From Tubiluchus corallicola (taxonomy: Eukaryota; Priapulida; Priapulimorpha; Priapulimorphida; Tubiluchidae), in contig JAQGDQ010000251.1 in assembly GCA_030141605.1 (NCBI GenBank), forward strand, positions 124,001-188,000: a DNA stretch of 64,000 nucleotides, read 5' to 3'. The notes beneath the pieces were generated by a model. The model did not search any database, was not told where the DNA came from, and worked only from the letters and a program-made list of their open reading frames with translations. Positions 11,454 through 53,908 of the stretch are shown here, piece after piece. Every line of letters starts with the position of its first letter. Position 1 is the stretch's first letter. The translations under genes were made by a program, and so were the position numbers.

Positions 11454-13220
11454 ATGGAATCTGAAACTCTTTATCAATATTTGTCCAATGAAGGCCTTGA
11501 TCATATACTAAAAGTAAAGCATCTTACTGAAGAAGAGGCTACGAAAGATCCAATAACCGAACCTTATAAGTCGAGATATGCAGCAAGAGCGTTACTGTTA
11601 GTAGTTAAGTCAAACTTGATAAGATTCAACAATATTTCTGATTCGTCGGATTCAAGATATTATTATGCTTGTGCTGGCGTAGAATTGTTGCTTGGAGAAA
11701 ACTTTATTGCAACAGAAGAGACCTCTAGTGGCGAAGAACATTTGTCTAAATGCATTGCACTTTTAGAAGGGAAAGTTTTGTCTCCTGGAGGGTGTTTCCT
11801 AGCAATAAAAGCTCTGAATCAACTTGGGTTGCTGTGGGCTGACAGAGATGAAAATGAAAAGAGTATTCAGTTCCTCTCAGAAGCTGAAGATATCTTCAAG
11901 AAATATGTAAATGAAGTGGGAAAACCAGTACAAGATGTTGAAGATATTTTCAAGGGCTGTGAGTCAGAAAATGTAGTTGAACGATTTCAACAACTAGAAA
12001 AGGCCTATACGCTAACTCTGTATTATTTAGCGCAAATGTACACAAAGACTAGCGAACTCCAGAAGTCTGCCTACTACTGTCAAAATACTCTTAAACGGCA
12101 ACTGGAATTGAAGGACTATGACGTACTAGAGTGGGCAATAAATTGTGCAACATTGTCTCAGTTTTATCTGCAGAGGAATACATTAAGCCAAGCGAGACAT
12201 TGCTTAGCTAGTTCAAGCTTTATATTAAGTCAGGCTGCAAAAGTTGAAAAACCACTGGGGAGCAAAGATGAAGATGCCGAACTGAGGTGGGAGAATTATG
12301 CAAAAAAAATAGCTGATGTAGCTCGTTGCTGGAGCAAATATGGCGTCTTTCTGTTGCAAACTTCCCGGGATAAATTGATAGATGAAGTTGTTGACCCGCC
12401 AACTAATCAAATGAACGATGTTTCATTAGAAGATACTCCAGACAAGAGCAAAAAAGAGTTTGTTTTTGACACTCTAGAATTAACTATCTATGAAGAACAA
12501 GTTACTGATCAACTTGTTGTCACGTTCGATGCTGCAAGAGAAGTGTTTCTCTGGACACAAACTCGTTTGAATGAAGCAAAGGAATACTATACTTTTGAAG
12601 ATCACGCATCAGACAGTATAGAAATTATTCAAGATCATAGCTTACTGTATAAGCTGCTTGCATTCTTTGAAGCAAATTATGATCGCAAGTGTAAAATGCA
12701 CAAGCGTAGAATAGATATGCTGTCAGCAGTGCTGTCTGAATTAAATCCTGATTATTATCTAGCGGTGTGTCGGCAGCTGCTGTACGAAATTGCTGAATCT
12801 TACAGTGAGCTAATTGACAATAAATTTGCAATTATTGAAGAGCAACAGGTACAGCCAAATTTCCATGCTGTGAGTAAAATCAATAGTCTTGTTAAAGAGT
12901 GTATTAAACATTTTCAGAAATTTGTGGATACTTTTAAGAAACCTAATGATGAATTCCCGCAGCAAGTCGATGATAATCATGTGAGACCATTCTTGCTAGC
13001 GCACTTCTATATGGGTAGGCTGCATTCCAAGTTTATTGAAACTGATTCAAGAAAAAGGGCTGCCTTTATACAGCAGAGTATAGATTGTTATCAGTTTTTG
13101 GTAGATTACTGTGAAAGAAATCCCGAGGCTTCAGCAAAAGTTGAAAGCGAGCTAGATCTGTGCAAAGAAATGGTTCATTTGCTTCCTGTAAAAGTACAGC
13201 GCATTTTGTCAACACGTTAA
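11454..13220 (+). CDS. KIFBP: KIF-binding protein (KIF1-binding protein), intronless coding region
   Basis: KIFBP binds kinesin-3 and other kinesin motor domains, regulating their attachment to microtubules and so axonal, mitochondrial and spindle transport. The 588-residue product is close to the vertebrate length of about 620. Family hallmarks in order are the N-terminal TPR-like helices (YAARALLLVV; KAYTLTLYYLAQMYTKTSE), the segment ARHCLASSSFILSQA, then DVARCWSKYGVFLLQ, SLLYKLLAFFEANYDRKCKM with HKRRIDML, and LNPDYYLAVCRQLLYEIAES in the KBP_C domain. I chose the ATG at 11454 rather than the in-frame ATG at 11310. A good acceptor (ACAATTGTTTTAG) ends at 11449, the 48 extra residues come from T-rich intron-like DNA, and the family N-terminus aligns with the shorter form. 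A non-coding 5' exon is therefore likely upstream. The coding part has no introns, unlike all its neighbours. The poly(A) signal AATAAA is at 13319. Confidence 0.93.
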   Translation: MESETLYQYLSNEGLDHILKVKHLTEEEATKDPITEPYKSRYAARALLLVVKSNLIRFNNISDSSDSRYYYACAGVELLLGENFIATEETSSGEEHLSKCIALLEGKVLSPGGCFLAIKALNQLGLLWADRDENEKSIQFLSEAEDIFKKYVNEVGKPVQDVEDIFKGCESENVVERFQQLEKAYTLTLYYLAQMYTKTSELQKSAYYCQNTLKRQLELKDYDVLEWAINCATLSQFYLQRNTLSQARHCLASSSFILSQAAKVEKPLGSKDEDAELRWENYAKKIADVARCWSKYGVFLLQTSRDKLIDEVVDPPTNQMNDVSLEDTPDKSKKEFVFDTLELTIYEEQVTDQLVVTFDAAREVFLWTQTRLNEAKEYYTFEDHASDSIEIIQDHSLLYKLLAFFEANYDRKCKMHKRRIDMLSAVLSELNPDYYLAVCRQLLYEIAESYSELIDNKFAIIEEQQVQPNFHAVSKINSLVKECIKHFQKFVDTFKKPNDEFPQQVDDNHVRPFLLAHFYMGRLHSKFIETDSRKRAAFIQQSIDCYQFLVDYCERNPEASAKVESELDLCKEMVHLLPVKVQRILSTR

Positions 13221-13318
13221 AGTTAGTGGATACTTGATTTAGATCTGGTACCTGTTTTTAGCAACATGTGGTAGGTTAATATAGTGCAATAGCTAAATAC
13301 ATTTAGACTCTTGTATAC

Positions 13319-13324
13319 AATAAA
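13319..13324 (+). terminator. Poly(A) signal of KIFBP
   Basis: AATAAA lies about 100 bp after the KIFBP stop codon, a normal 3' UTR distance. Confidence 0.6.
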
Positions 13325-13534
13325 GATACATTACATTTCCTAATTTAGTATTTATTTCTTGAGCTTAGCTATTAATGCCTATCGTAATGTTATTGCAGCT
13401 GTTTTGTTATTATTATTGCATTTTGTGTGCTAACACACTTTGATGTACTTCTCAGTGTAGACACTGTAATGTTGTTGCAGCTATTTCACAATTATTGCTT
13501 TTCATAGTAACATTCAGTGAACGGTGTGTTGCAG

Positions 13535-13912
13535 CCAGGGCCTGCAGGCTAATATAGGCTGCAGCCTAGGTCCATCAAGCTTGAGAGGCCCATCAAGCTT
13601 TAGTAACACTTGGTTAAAATTCCTGATTTTCACTACGGTAGTGTTGAAATATGTGCTAATATTTGGTTTGCAAGAGATAGTAAAATACTGGTATTTCTTA
13701 AAGAATATTTTTATTGACAAGCAAAAGATAGCTGTTCTAGTTTATTTAAAGAATTTGCAATAAGTTTACTTCAAATTATGTAATTGTCGCTAAAATATAT
13801 CACGAGTAAAAATATTCAAGTCGGTTGCAGGCGAACTAGAGGGTGGTTCCATATGAGGGTCTCCATAATTTCTCTAACCTAGGGGCCCAGGAAGGTCATA
13901 ATCTGGCCCTGG
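13535..13912. mobile_element. Short inverted-repeat element, copy A (partner at 35925-36310)
   Basis: The ends are CCAGGGCC and GGCCCTGG, an 8-bp inverted repeat. The same sequence occurs in opposite orientation near 35925-36310: 'ggctaatat(a/g)ggctgcagc', 'catcaagctt' repeats, 'atttcttaaagaatatttttA', 'agatag(c/t)tgt'. It lies between KIFBP and LRRC9. The open frames on both strands here belong to the element and not to a gene. Confidence 0.7.
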
Positions 13913-15843
13913 TTGCAGCTATTTTGTAGAAGACATTATAGCACATTTTATTACCTATAGATACCTTCATACTGCTATTTCTAGGATAAACTTGTTGCGT
14001 TAAAGGCTTTCCCAATTGGCATGAGCGATCGTTTAGGTTATGTAAATTTTTTAATGTAAATGACTTTGGTTCACATGGCCCTTGATGATACAGGATTATT
14101 AAAATGCGCACATAAAATAACAAAAAACTAACATTATTACTCAATTATAATGTCTGATTTTATGATGCTAAAAACCTCAGTGGCTGCGATAACTTTGCTA
14201 TCATACAGAATTTGCCAAGTTTTCGTGGGTTTTCGCACAGCAATTTTAGTGTGTTAGTTAGTTGTACAAGAAATTTTTCAGGTAACTGAACAGTGGGTTA
14301 CATGAGCAAAATTTCACAGGAATTGAAATTCGGTTACTCAAGTTTTTCAGTTGGCAAGACCTGCATTTATGTATATTATTTAGGAATGAACCAGCTGTGA
14401 GGCAATAGTATTTTGTTAAGTTAATTAAAATTGCCATTGATAAATATTCCAAGTTAACTATTGTAAATCTACTCCATTTTGGTTTCATTAAACTGTTTAA
14501 CTGTTACATCTCAATGTACTAAATTTTTACTTCACCTCTTTCTGTGAAATCTCTACTCTAAAAATAATACAGCGCTGTAATTCTATAACACCTTTTTAGC
14601 GTAGGTTACATAATGCAATTTTTCATTGTATAATATTCTTCGGGCAGGATCTAAAAGGAAAATGTAATATTTCTAGATCACTTGGCTACCAGTAAATATA
14701 ATAAATGTCAAGCAACATTCTGCACAGCTACACATTTATAAAATGTTACAGATCTAGCTTAGTAATCAATGTTGCATATAAATTCTGTGTGATAGAAACG
14801 AGTGCTTGCAATATAAAATTTGGAATTAGTGTCATTGCATTTGTGTAATACACTGTACATTGTACTGATAACTCAGATGTTGGATGTTGGCTTTGTAGTT
14901 TAACTTCGTTTATTTAAATAATATATTTATACTTTAATGGTAGTCAATAGCCATGTACAGTCAGCAGGTTTAAAGTGTTTATTTATGGCTTTTACAATGT
15001 TACAGTTCTGTAAAAATGTATGATGTGCACATCGTACCTTTCTGTTGTTCCATGTTTTAATAAAATAAACCACAAAAGCAGCTGAAAATTAAAGGCATTT
15101 TATTTATAAATATAGTAAATCAGTGCAATTTCACATTAATAACGTTATCACAGTAATGAATGAGTTGTGACTAGTGATCACTCTTTACTAAAGGCAATAT
15201 GAGCAAGGATGGTGATTTCTCTTTGAATTTTTACCAACTTTTATCTCAGAAATCAAGAATTCGTAGGTTTTTAGTTTGTCAAGAATTCTGCAAAATGCTT
15301 TCCGGGGAAATGTAACAACATGATCAAGAAAAATATTTAAGTTATTATTGCATGTTACACAGAGCATTGCACTTTTGTTCGAAATAAAAGTAAAAATTCA
15401 AAATTACTTTTTTGATAATTTTTTGGAAAACTAAAATAAACAAAACCAAGATTGATGTCCTTAAGGTAGTTAAAAGTAGTGTAACTTGTCCTAAAAGATT
15501 TGACGAGTTTCAATGGCATTTATGCATAGAAGCGTACACATAAGCGTACGTACATACGATGATACACATCACAGATACAGTATGTTTCAAATGCATTCAC
15601 CAAAATGGCAAGGGAAAGTCTGACTAGTCACTGTGTGTGCATAAGTTAAGCAATGCCGAGTCTGGCAGTAAATGGATGAGTTATCAAACAGGAACAATTG
15701 ATTTTCAAACACATTCTGTGCAGGATTATTTGCCTCATTGAGTAAGGATATGAGCATCTTCAGCATCTGCTTGTTCAGCGTTTTGTTTGAGAGGCTTATC
15801 GTTGATAATAAGCTAGGAACCAGTTCTACCTCAATTGTTTACA
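13913..15843. other. Convergent 3' intergenic region
   Basis: This lies between KIFBP (plus) and LRRC9 (minus). It is AT-rich with no recognised gene. It holds poly(A) signals for both strands: AATAAA at 15059 on plus, and TTTATT at 15099 (AATAAA on minus). The latter would give LRRC9 a 3' UTR of about 0.75 kb. Confidence 0.55.
15099..15104 (-). terminator. Candidate poly(A) signal of LRRC9
   Basis: TTTATT on plus reads AATAAA on minus, about 740 bp after the proposed LRRC9 stop. A plus-strand AATAAA lies only ~40 bp away at 15059. Confidence 0.4.
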
Positions 15844-47169
<31,326 letters not shown>

Positions 47170-47808
47170 TCATATAACAGGTAAACTCCTTACAAATACT
47201 GAAATTACAACAGGAAATTATTTTCCAACAATACAACTCACTAAAGCAGCAACAAAAGCAACAAATGCAATTGTTTATAGGGCTCAGATCCATTCCAGAG
47301 TTCCAAACTAAATCGAAGACGAATTAAACTGAATTAATGCTTACACAGGAGGGATGCATCATGTGCAGACCAACTTTTTTGGGTCTGCAAATATGAAGGG
47401 TCTTCGAATGGATCCATGGTTATGCAAGATATGTGGGCCCTATAAATTAACTATGCCAGAGACAACACGGGATAAGCCACATATAATTAATAATTTCTAA
47501 AGTTGAGGCAGAATAATTTTCAGGTTATTTACAGAATAACATTTAAAAAAGAAAGAGCCATTAGGTTCATGACTCGGCCAGGTCCACAGCTTTACACGAA
47601 AATGTTGCAGCTCTCCATAAGCATCCGTCTGTTAAACAGCACTTCCAAATCTAAACAGCACCCCTCTAATTGCATTATTTCAATCTTTACTCATTTTGTC
47701 TGTTCCTTCAGCAGCTTTTTTAACTCAAGAGTTATTAATGAAATTATAATATTGCAAGTGTAACCTCTCTCTTTATGTCAACACAGACACACTGCGCTAC
47801 GGAACAGA

Positions 47809-48090
47809 AGGTTTAGTCTAGTGGTAACGCATCCACTTTCCGCCTGGGAGGTCATGAGTTTGATACTGCGGCTGTCTAATACCAAAGAGTTTAAAAATGG
47901 TACCTGCTGTTGACCTGCCTGGTACGTGATATTTAGAGCAAAAGTGGATAATAATAATATCTGTTATGTAGTTGCAGATTTGTTATTTACAGTTATCAAA
48001 AAAAAGCTCTTTGAGCTTATGTTAATTGTTCACCCAAAAGCCGACAAAATAGAAATAAATATTATTATTATTATTATTATTATATTATAG
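47809..48090 (+). repeat. tRNA-derived SINE, family 2, with (ATT)n tail
   Basis: AGGTTTAGTCTAGTGGTAAC gives a good A box; GGTCATGAGTTTGATACTGC gives a degenerate B box. A tRNA-unrelated body and an ATT microsatellite (48061-48085) follow. Tail and decayed B box indicate a SINE copy rather than a tRNA gene. Confidence 0.65.
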
Positions 48091-48989
48091 TACACAGTGA
48101 TGTAGTTACCGTTTGTGTTGTATCTTTTAAAGAACTAGCCAAAACTATTAACGTGCTACCGGAAGTGGGGTGCCACTAAAACAGATTTCTCAACTTTCAC
48201 GGGTCTCACAAATTGAATTCATTGCATGGTACAACATTATTTTTAACGGTAAATAAAAAGATGGTAAATTTTGAGTTTACTCAATAAAAATGAAAAAATG
48301 ACAGCTCTTTAATAAGCTTATTTTGCATGGAAAACGATTGTGAACAACGATCAAATTTAACAAATTGTGTGATGTTTGCTGCTGTTTTAAATTAGTGAAG
48401 TTACTAGAAAATTGTTTAGATGTGCAACTATATTATCAGTTTAACTTTTATTGAGAAAAGGCTCAGTGACACATATAGCAATCATAATTAATGTGGTTTT
48501 AAATCTACGATTTAAAAACTCGAAATTTGCTGTCTCCTACACTTGAGGTTGATACATCTGCAAAAGCTATACACCCTTCCCAACACCAGGCCCGTTCCTT
48601 AGTACTCGAAATATCTTCTCCCATGTGCAATACAGAGATTTCAAGCAGTGTTTATCCCCGCCCACATTGATGATGTAATACACGTTTTCACAAACACTCG
48701 CTGGCTGCAAGTTGATACAGCATATAAGTAGAGGTGAAAAAAATGTTGTCATCTGTCCAAGTCTCTAATTTGAAAATCAGGATAAAAGAGCAAAGTTTAA
48801 AAATGACAGAAAGATAACAGATTGTAAATAATGCATCTTTTATTATATTCATTATTTCGTTGCTTCAGCAATTTACTTTTTGTAATATTAGTAGCATTTG
48901 AAATGTGTTTCAATTGACTAGATTGTTTAAGTAGCATTATTTATTACTATATTATTATTAATAATACTGTTATTAATAAGTTAATAATT

Positions 48990-49655
48990 GTGTGCTTGCA
49001 AACCAGAACCGTCCATAAGTCAGCATAGTTAAAACTACGTTATGATGCTTCAAAGAAGAATGCACTAAAAATGTGATCAAATTTTATATGTTTTGTTGTT
49101 TTTTTTGTAAAAAAAATGCTAAGTATATTGCATTTTTATATTTTAGCATCAAATTATCAAGAAAATGTCCAAAAAATACTAAAAATTTAATTTTATAACC
49201 ATGTGCCCACATTTCTGGTAGAAACTAGTACTGCAATTGTAAAAAACTTGCATTTTCAAACTCCGATCATAGCTCGTGGAAGCAGCCATTTTGCTACAGG
49301 TTTTCCCTTCTAACAAGCCCAAATCTTTGTCAGGAAAAGCCATCTACTGGATTTAAGCATAACTTCAAGGTTCCTTTGTAAATTCCATAGCAACCACACT
49401 TTCGCAGTGTTGCTAAGTGTTTTGTAGAGAAGCAACAATAAACAATAGCAAACTTTAACAGAGATTTTCCCCAGATTACGTTTTTCAGTGTGTAGCATGC
49501 ACCTCAACTTCAAAGTAGATTATCTCAACTTAGAAATAACATAGAGCAATGAGCTTGGTATCAAAATGATTCTCACGAAATGGAGATTCAGGATATTTGA
49601 ATAACTAGAAAAGCTTAATTGCCGACTTGTGATCGATTTTGCTATGCAAGCACAC
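48990..49655. mobile_element. 666-bp terminal-inverted-repeat element, copy 2
   Basis: It begins GTGTGCTTGCAAACCAGAAC and ends GATTTTGCTATGCAAGCACA with C; the two ends are inverted repeats. The interior is homologous to 42691-43358 in opposite orientation. It is intergenic and lacks a transposase. Confidence 0.85.
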
Positions 49656-50597
49656 AACATATTGTACAGTAAGCCTACTGGTATTTTTTGGTAGTAGCTA
49701 GCACGAAGCAGTTTAGTTTATTATCGGTGGAAAACAGAATACAATGTTTAAAATGTCAGCTTGTATTATATGATAATAAATTATATCATAATTTAATATA
49801 ATATATACATTAATAAATTAGATAAAAGTCAAGTAAGTTAGCCGGGCTAAACTTTGTGACTATTAATAATTACAAAACGTTCAGGCTAGTGTTCATTCAT
49901 ACAGTCATGCGCAACGAACAAAATCTTTAGTTATGCAATACAGTATAGTATTTGAAATATGTTATTTTAGTGCGTTATGTTGACATTTCTACATGTAGCC
50001 AGGTGTAACAATAAAACATTAGGAAACTTCGAGCAGATAGCAGGATTTTTATTAATTTTGAATGGATTGAGCTGTTCATGTTGCTCCTACATGCTTTAAT
50101 GTCGATGATACTTGTCTAAGTGTTTTTTTGGATTGGGGAAAATAACAAGTAATACTTTTTCTAACCCTTCTGGGTACTGAACATCTAACATTACATACAT
50201 GGGCCCCAAGCACAATGCTTCACCATTCTATTATCTCTTTCACTGCTATTTAATGAATTTAATAAGAAGAAAGTATCACGAACACACACTTTCCCTGTAT
50301 ATTATTATGCACTTCACATGCAAATACTGGTGAGCTTGGGAGTAAGTATTGGCATGAGCAAGCAAAAAGCTGTTAGAGTACAGCATGTCTGATTGACCAT
50401 TGCGAGGTAGACCCCTGCTGGTTGATTGAATTTCTGCAATCTATGCATTAACGTGCCTTTCTGATAAGTTAAACAAATCCCATACTTTCGCAAGCAGTAC
50501 TTGTAACCTTGATATAACATATTACCTTTACCTCTAGACATAATTACATTAGTCGCCAGTCATTAGCCATCATGACAATGTGGTCGACTGATCAAGA

Positions 50598-50831
50598 ATG
50601 TACAAGATTCTACGTGGACACACTGATATCAACCATGAAACATTCCTCACCTTAACTAAGTCACACTTGTACAAGAGGTCACTCTCTCAAACATTACAAA
50701 CAAAGAGCTTTTCTAATGCTGAAATTGATCGACGGTATTCCCTACCAGAAGAAGTCATAGGACTACAAACGATCGATGGTTTCAAAAATGCACTAGACAA
50801 ATATTTATACACTAAAGATCTCCTATATTAA
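50598..50831 (+). pseudogene. C-terminal relic of a LINE polyprotein
   Basis: The frame contains RRYSLPEEVIGLQTIDGFKN followed by ALDKYL. This resembles the tail found after the reverse transcriptase in many non-LTR elements (W/Y-N-SLP..V....S...FK..LDK). No catalytic domain is nearby, so it is a 3' fragment. Confidence 0.7.
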
Positions 50832-53800
50832 TATCTTTGAGGCGTGACTGGAGACAGAGCACGTTTATTGTAATTATCTATCCACGAAGAGCACAATGAA
50901 TTGCCTATTATTTATGTTACGATAACTGTCTTGTCATGTCTTGTTATACGACAACTATTGCAACGTGCTCACCGTTATGGTAAGCAGTTATGAAAAGCAG
51001 CAATTACTTCTACCTCTAGAAATAATGTCTCAAAAATTATGAAGGATTGCTAACATTTTGATAGTTAACAACTTAACATGCGACATTAAATTTTTAAAAC
51101 AATTCATCTGGATGTGTGAACATCTAGAATGCAAAATTCGAGCTCTATGCACAAATTTTAGCTATTATTGTAGGATAAAATAAATACATAAAAAAATGTA
51201 TTACGCGACAACAGCACCAGACATGTGTAAATAAAACGTTGCCCTAACAACTTACAACACGTGACTTTTTTGAGCTTCACTATTGGTTATTCAAGTTTTC
51301 CAACACACATCTTTGGTCTCGAAGCTTATGTCTCGAAGTTGTTGGTTTTTTATTGTGCATAACTGGGCCCGGCTTTGTGCATGATTGTAAAATTTCTACC
51401 AAGCTTTTACAATCAGTCTAGAATGTAGATGTAAATTGACTCGCGAATACCGTTTTAACTTGAAGGTGCACAGTTTGTAATGCTTCATTTTACTTGTCAT
51501 TAGATGTCACACACGTTATGCTTAAAACACACTGTTACTAGTATTGGTGTGTTTGGTGTTACCTTGCTAATAGAAATTATAGTAGTTTTAAGACAGTTAA
51601 CGATAAGTGAAACCAAAATCATTTATTAAATGTCAAAATGTGTTTTTTTGCATTGTACTTAAAGCAAAATCTTGCATTAAGATTTTTAGGTGCCCCACGT
51701 ATGTGCAAATTGTTGCATACCTCATAGTTAGGATTCTAGGAAGGCATAGTAAGTGTGAGTTGCTATCAATTAACTGGTCGTAAACTGTAATTATTCATTT
51801 TATGGAAGCAAAGATCAGTCTTATCATAAGAATGACAAATTGACAATATCAGTAAGTAAAACTCGTTACTACTCATTCATGAATTGAATGTATTCAATGA
51901 GACAAATAAAAAACATTAAACACTTTTATTCTTGTTTTCAAACCATAAATTTACAAGCAAACTGCAGCCACACAAAATACCATAACAAATCATTTGCATT
52001 TACTAAGTAGTAAGCAATTGTTTAAAAATAAAAACAAAAATCCATTGAAAGAAACACAAAAAACTGAAAACAAATTTACTAAAATGAAAGAAAACTTCAA
52101 ATCTTATATGCCATGGGGACTAGCAGGCTTTGTATTAAATAATGCAACTACAAAAAATTGCAAGCGATATATGGCGAAACAGTACAAATTAGCCAGGCAT
52201 AGACGATATAGATGTTGTTAGTTTGTTACATTTAACTTCTTTAAAGACAAATATTTTGCCTAAGTTTATGAAACAACAGCTTTTTATATTATTACACACA
52301 TTTTGGTAAAAAAACAAGCTAAAATAGGCATTACCAAACAAAGAAGGCCCTCTTCTGGAAACCTAACGCACAATATTTTTATGTAAGACATATGTATGTT
52401 TACGTTCATAGTAAACAAATATTTGGTAAAACAGAATGAGATCAAGACTAATAATAACAAAAGGAATCAGGCCAGCATGTTCATTAAGATTTGTGCTTTA
52501 CAACCTATGGAATAATGTTGCAAACAACTCTGTCAAATTACTTTTTTAAATCAAATTGCAATTTTGTCTGTTGCTAAATCAAGAGAAAGGAGACAACTTA
52601 TTTTTTGCAAGTGGCTTACTATAACTTAAATAAAACGATGCACAATGACTAATCACTGATATTCACCTGGTGCCAGAACCTGGGTGCGAAACAGGGATAC
52701 ATTAGAAAACCATTTTTTATTTGGAAAATGCATCTAAGCGCAAACTGCACACAGATCTCTTACACACATACAATACCCACTATAACTTCTATGATATTTT
52801 TCTATTAAACAACACATATATACAAAAGCAAAAACTGATCAAACATTTCTAAACAAACTTTACACTGAGCACGGCAACAATTTATGTTTATAACACAAAG
52901 TAAACTAGAATAGCTCCCAGTCAATAACAAACGTACAATTTACTTTTCTTGTAAATAGAAAGTGTACTGTATAATACAAAAATATTTTAAAACTAGTTTT
53001 AGGTTTGATTAAGACAACAAAATTATGTGAAAACTCGCACAGCATTTTACGTTTAGGTTACATTTACACAAACACAACCACGGCAAAAAATCATAGTATT
53101 TTCATATTTGACTTTCGTTACTCCTAGCTAGTCAGCAAAAGGTAAATTTCCCCAGGTAAGATCAAACTAGTAAATGATCAAAATAAGTTTTTTGCTAAAA
53201 ACTTACACATCAAAAATATTATGTTAAACTGTTAAAATATCGTGAGTTTTAGTAGGTAGCTGTCCTCTACTTACCAAGAGCATACAGCAGCCTATTCCTA
53301 CACAAAACATTTTAAGTGTTCCAATAAAGTGTTTTTTACATTCCAACAAATCTAACTGACATATTTCAAATTTAATACAAAACGACTAGATATCTACAAT
53401 GGTGGGTTAGCAATAACTGCCAAGTGTCAAGTCTGAAATATGCTTAAAGGTGGACTAGAGTAGCTGGACATCAATAATAACGTTGAGGCAATGAAACACC
53501 AAGGATCATAAGAAGAAACAGCAGTTCAAGAGCTATTTGTACAGTTATCAATCTATAATCTCAAATCCTTAGTTTATATTCTCATAACTAGAAATGTCAA
53601 AATACCCAGTTAGCAAATGGAGGGATACAATATATATATATATGTAGGTCAAGCTGCACGCTTTTGTAACACCACACGCCTTTGTTACACAAAAATACAT
53701 TGTTACTAATTGTCTAGTAATTGTGGTCGAGTGCAAGTCACCTGCAAGTTGAACGATATTTTATCAGCTAAGTTCTGAATATAGATTCTGCACTGGTATA

Positions 53801-53908
53801 CAGAAGTAGCAAAGTTTATAAATATTGAAAATATTGATGTAATATTTATTGTGTTCAGCTTGAAAAGCATATGCAAAAGTAATTCCTAGGTAATGCAACA
53901 GTGCCTGT

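Larger units (their letters stand above)
47170..53908. other. Intergenic region between RFX and LRRC9
   Basis: This contains the LRRC9 5' flank, a SINE (47809), a 666-bp inverted-repeat element (48990), a LINE relic (50598) and the 3' UTR of RFX at its right end. Candidate RFX poly(A) signals (TTTATT on plus) include 53845 and 51925. I saw no canonical X-box pair (GTTGCC...GGCAAC) in the 350 bp before the LRRC9 start, only two direct GCAAC half-sites near 47250. Confidence 0.5.

Noticed and set aside
47170-47520. X-box for RFX upstream of LRRC9
   Set aside because: No GTTGCC-N-GGCAAC-like palindrome was found; two GCAAC half-sites near 47250 are in direct orientation and could be chance.
48567-48752. 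61-residue minus-strand frame between RFX and LRRC9
   Set aside because: It has no recognisable domain, no splice context and ordinary chance length for this DNA.
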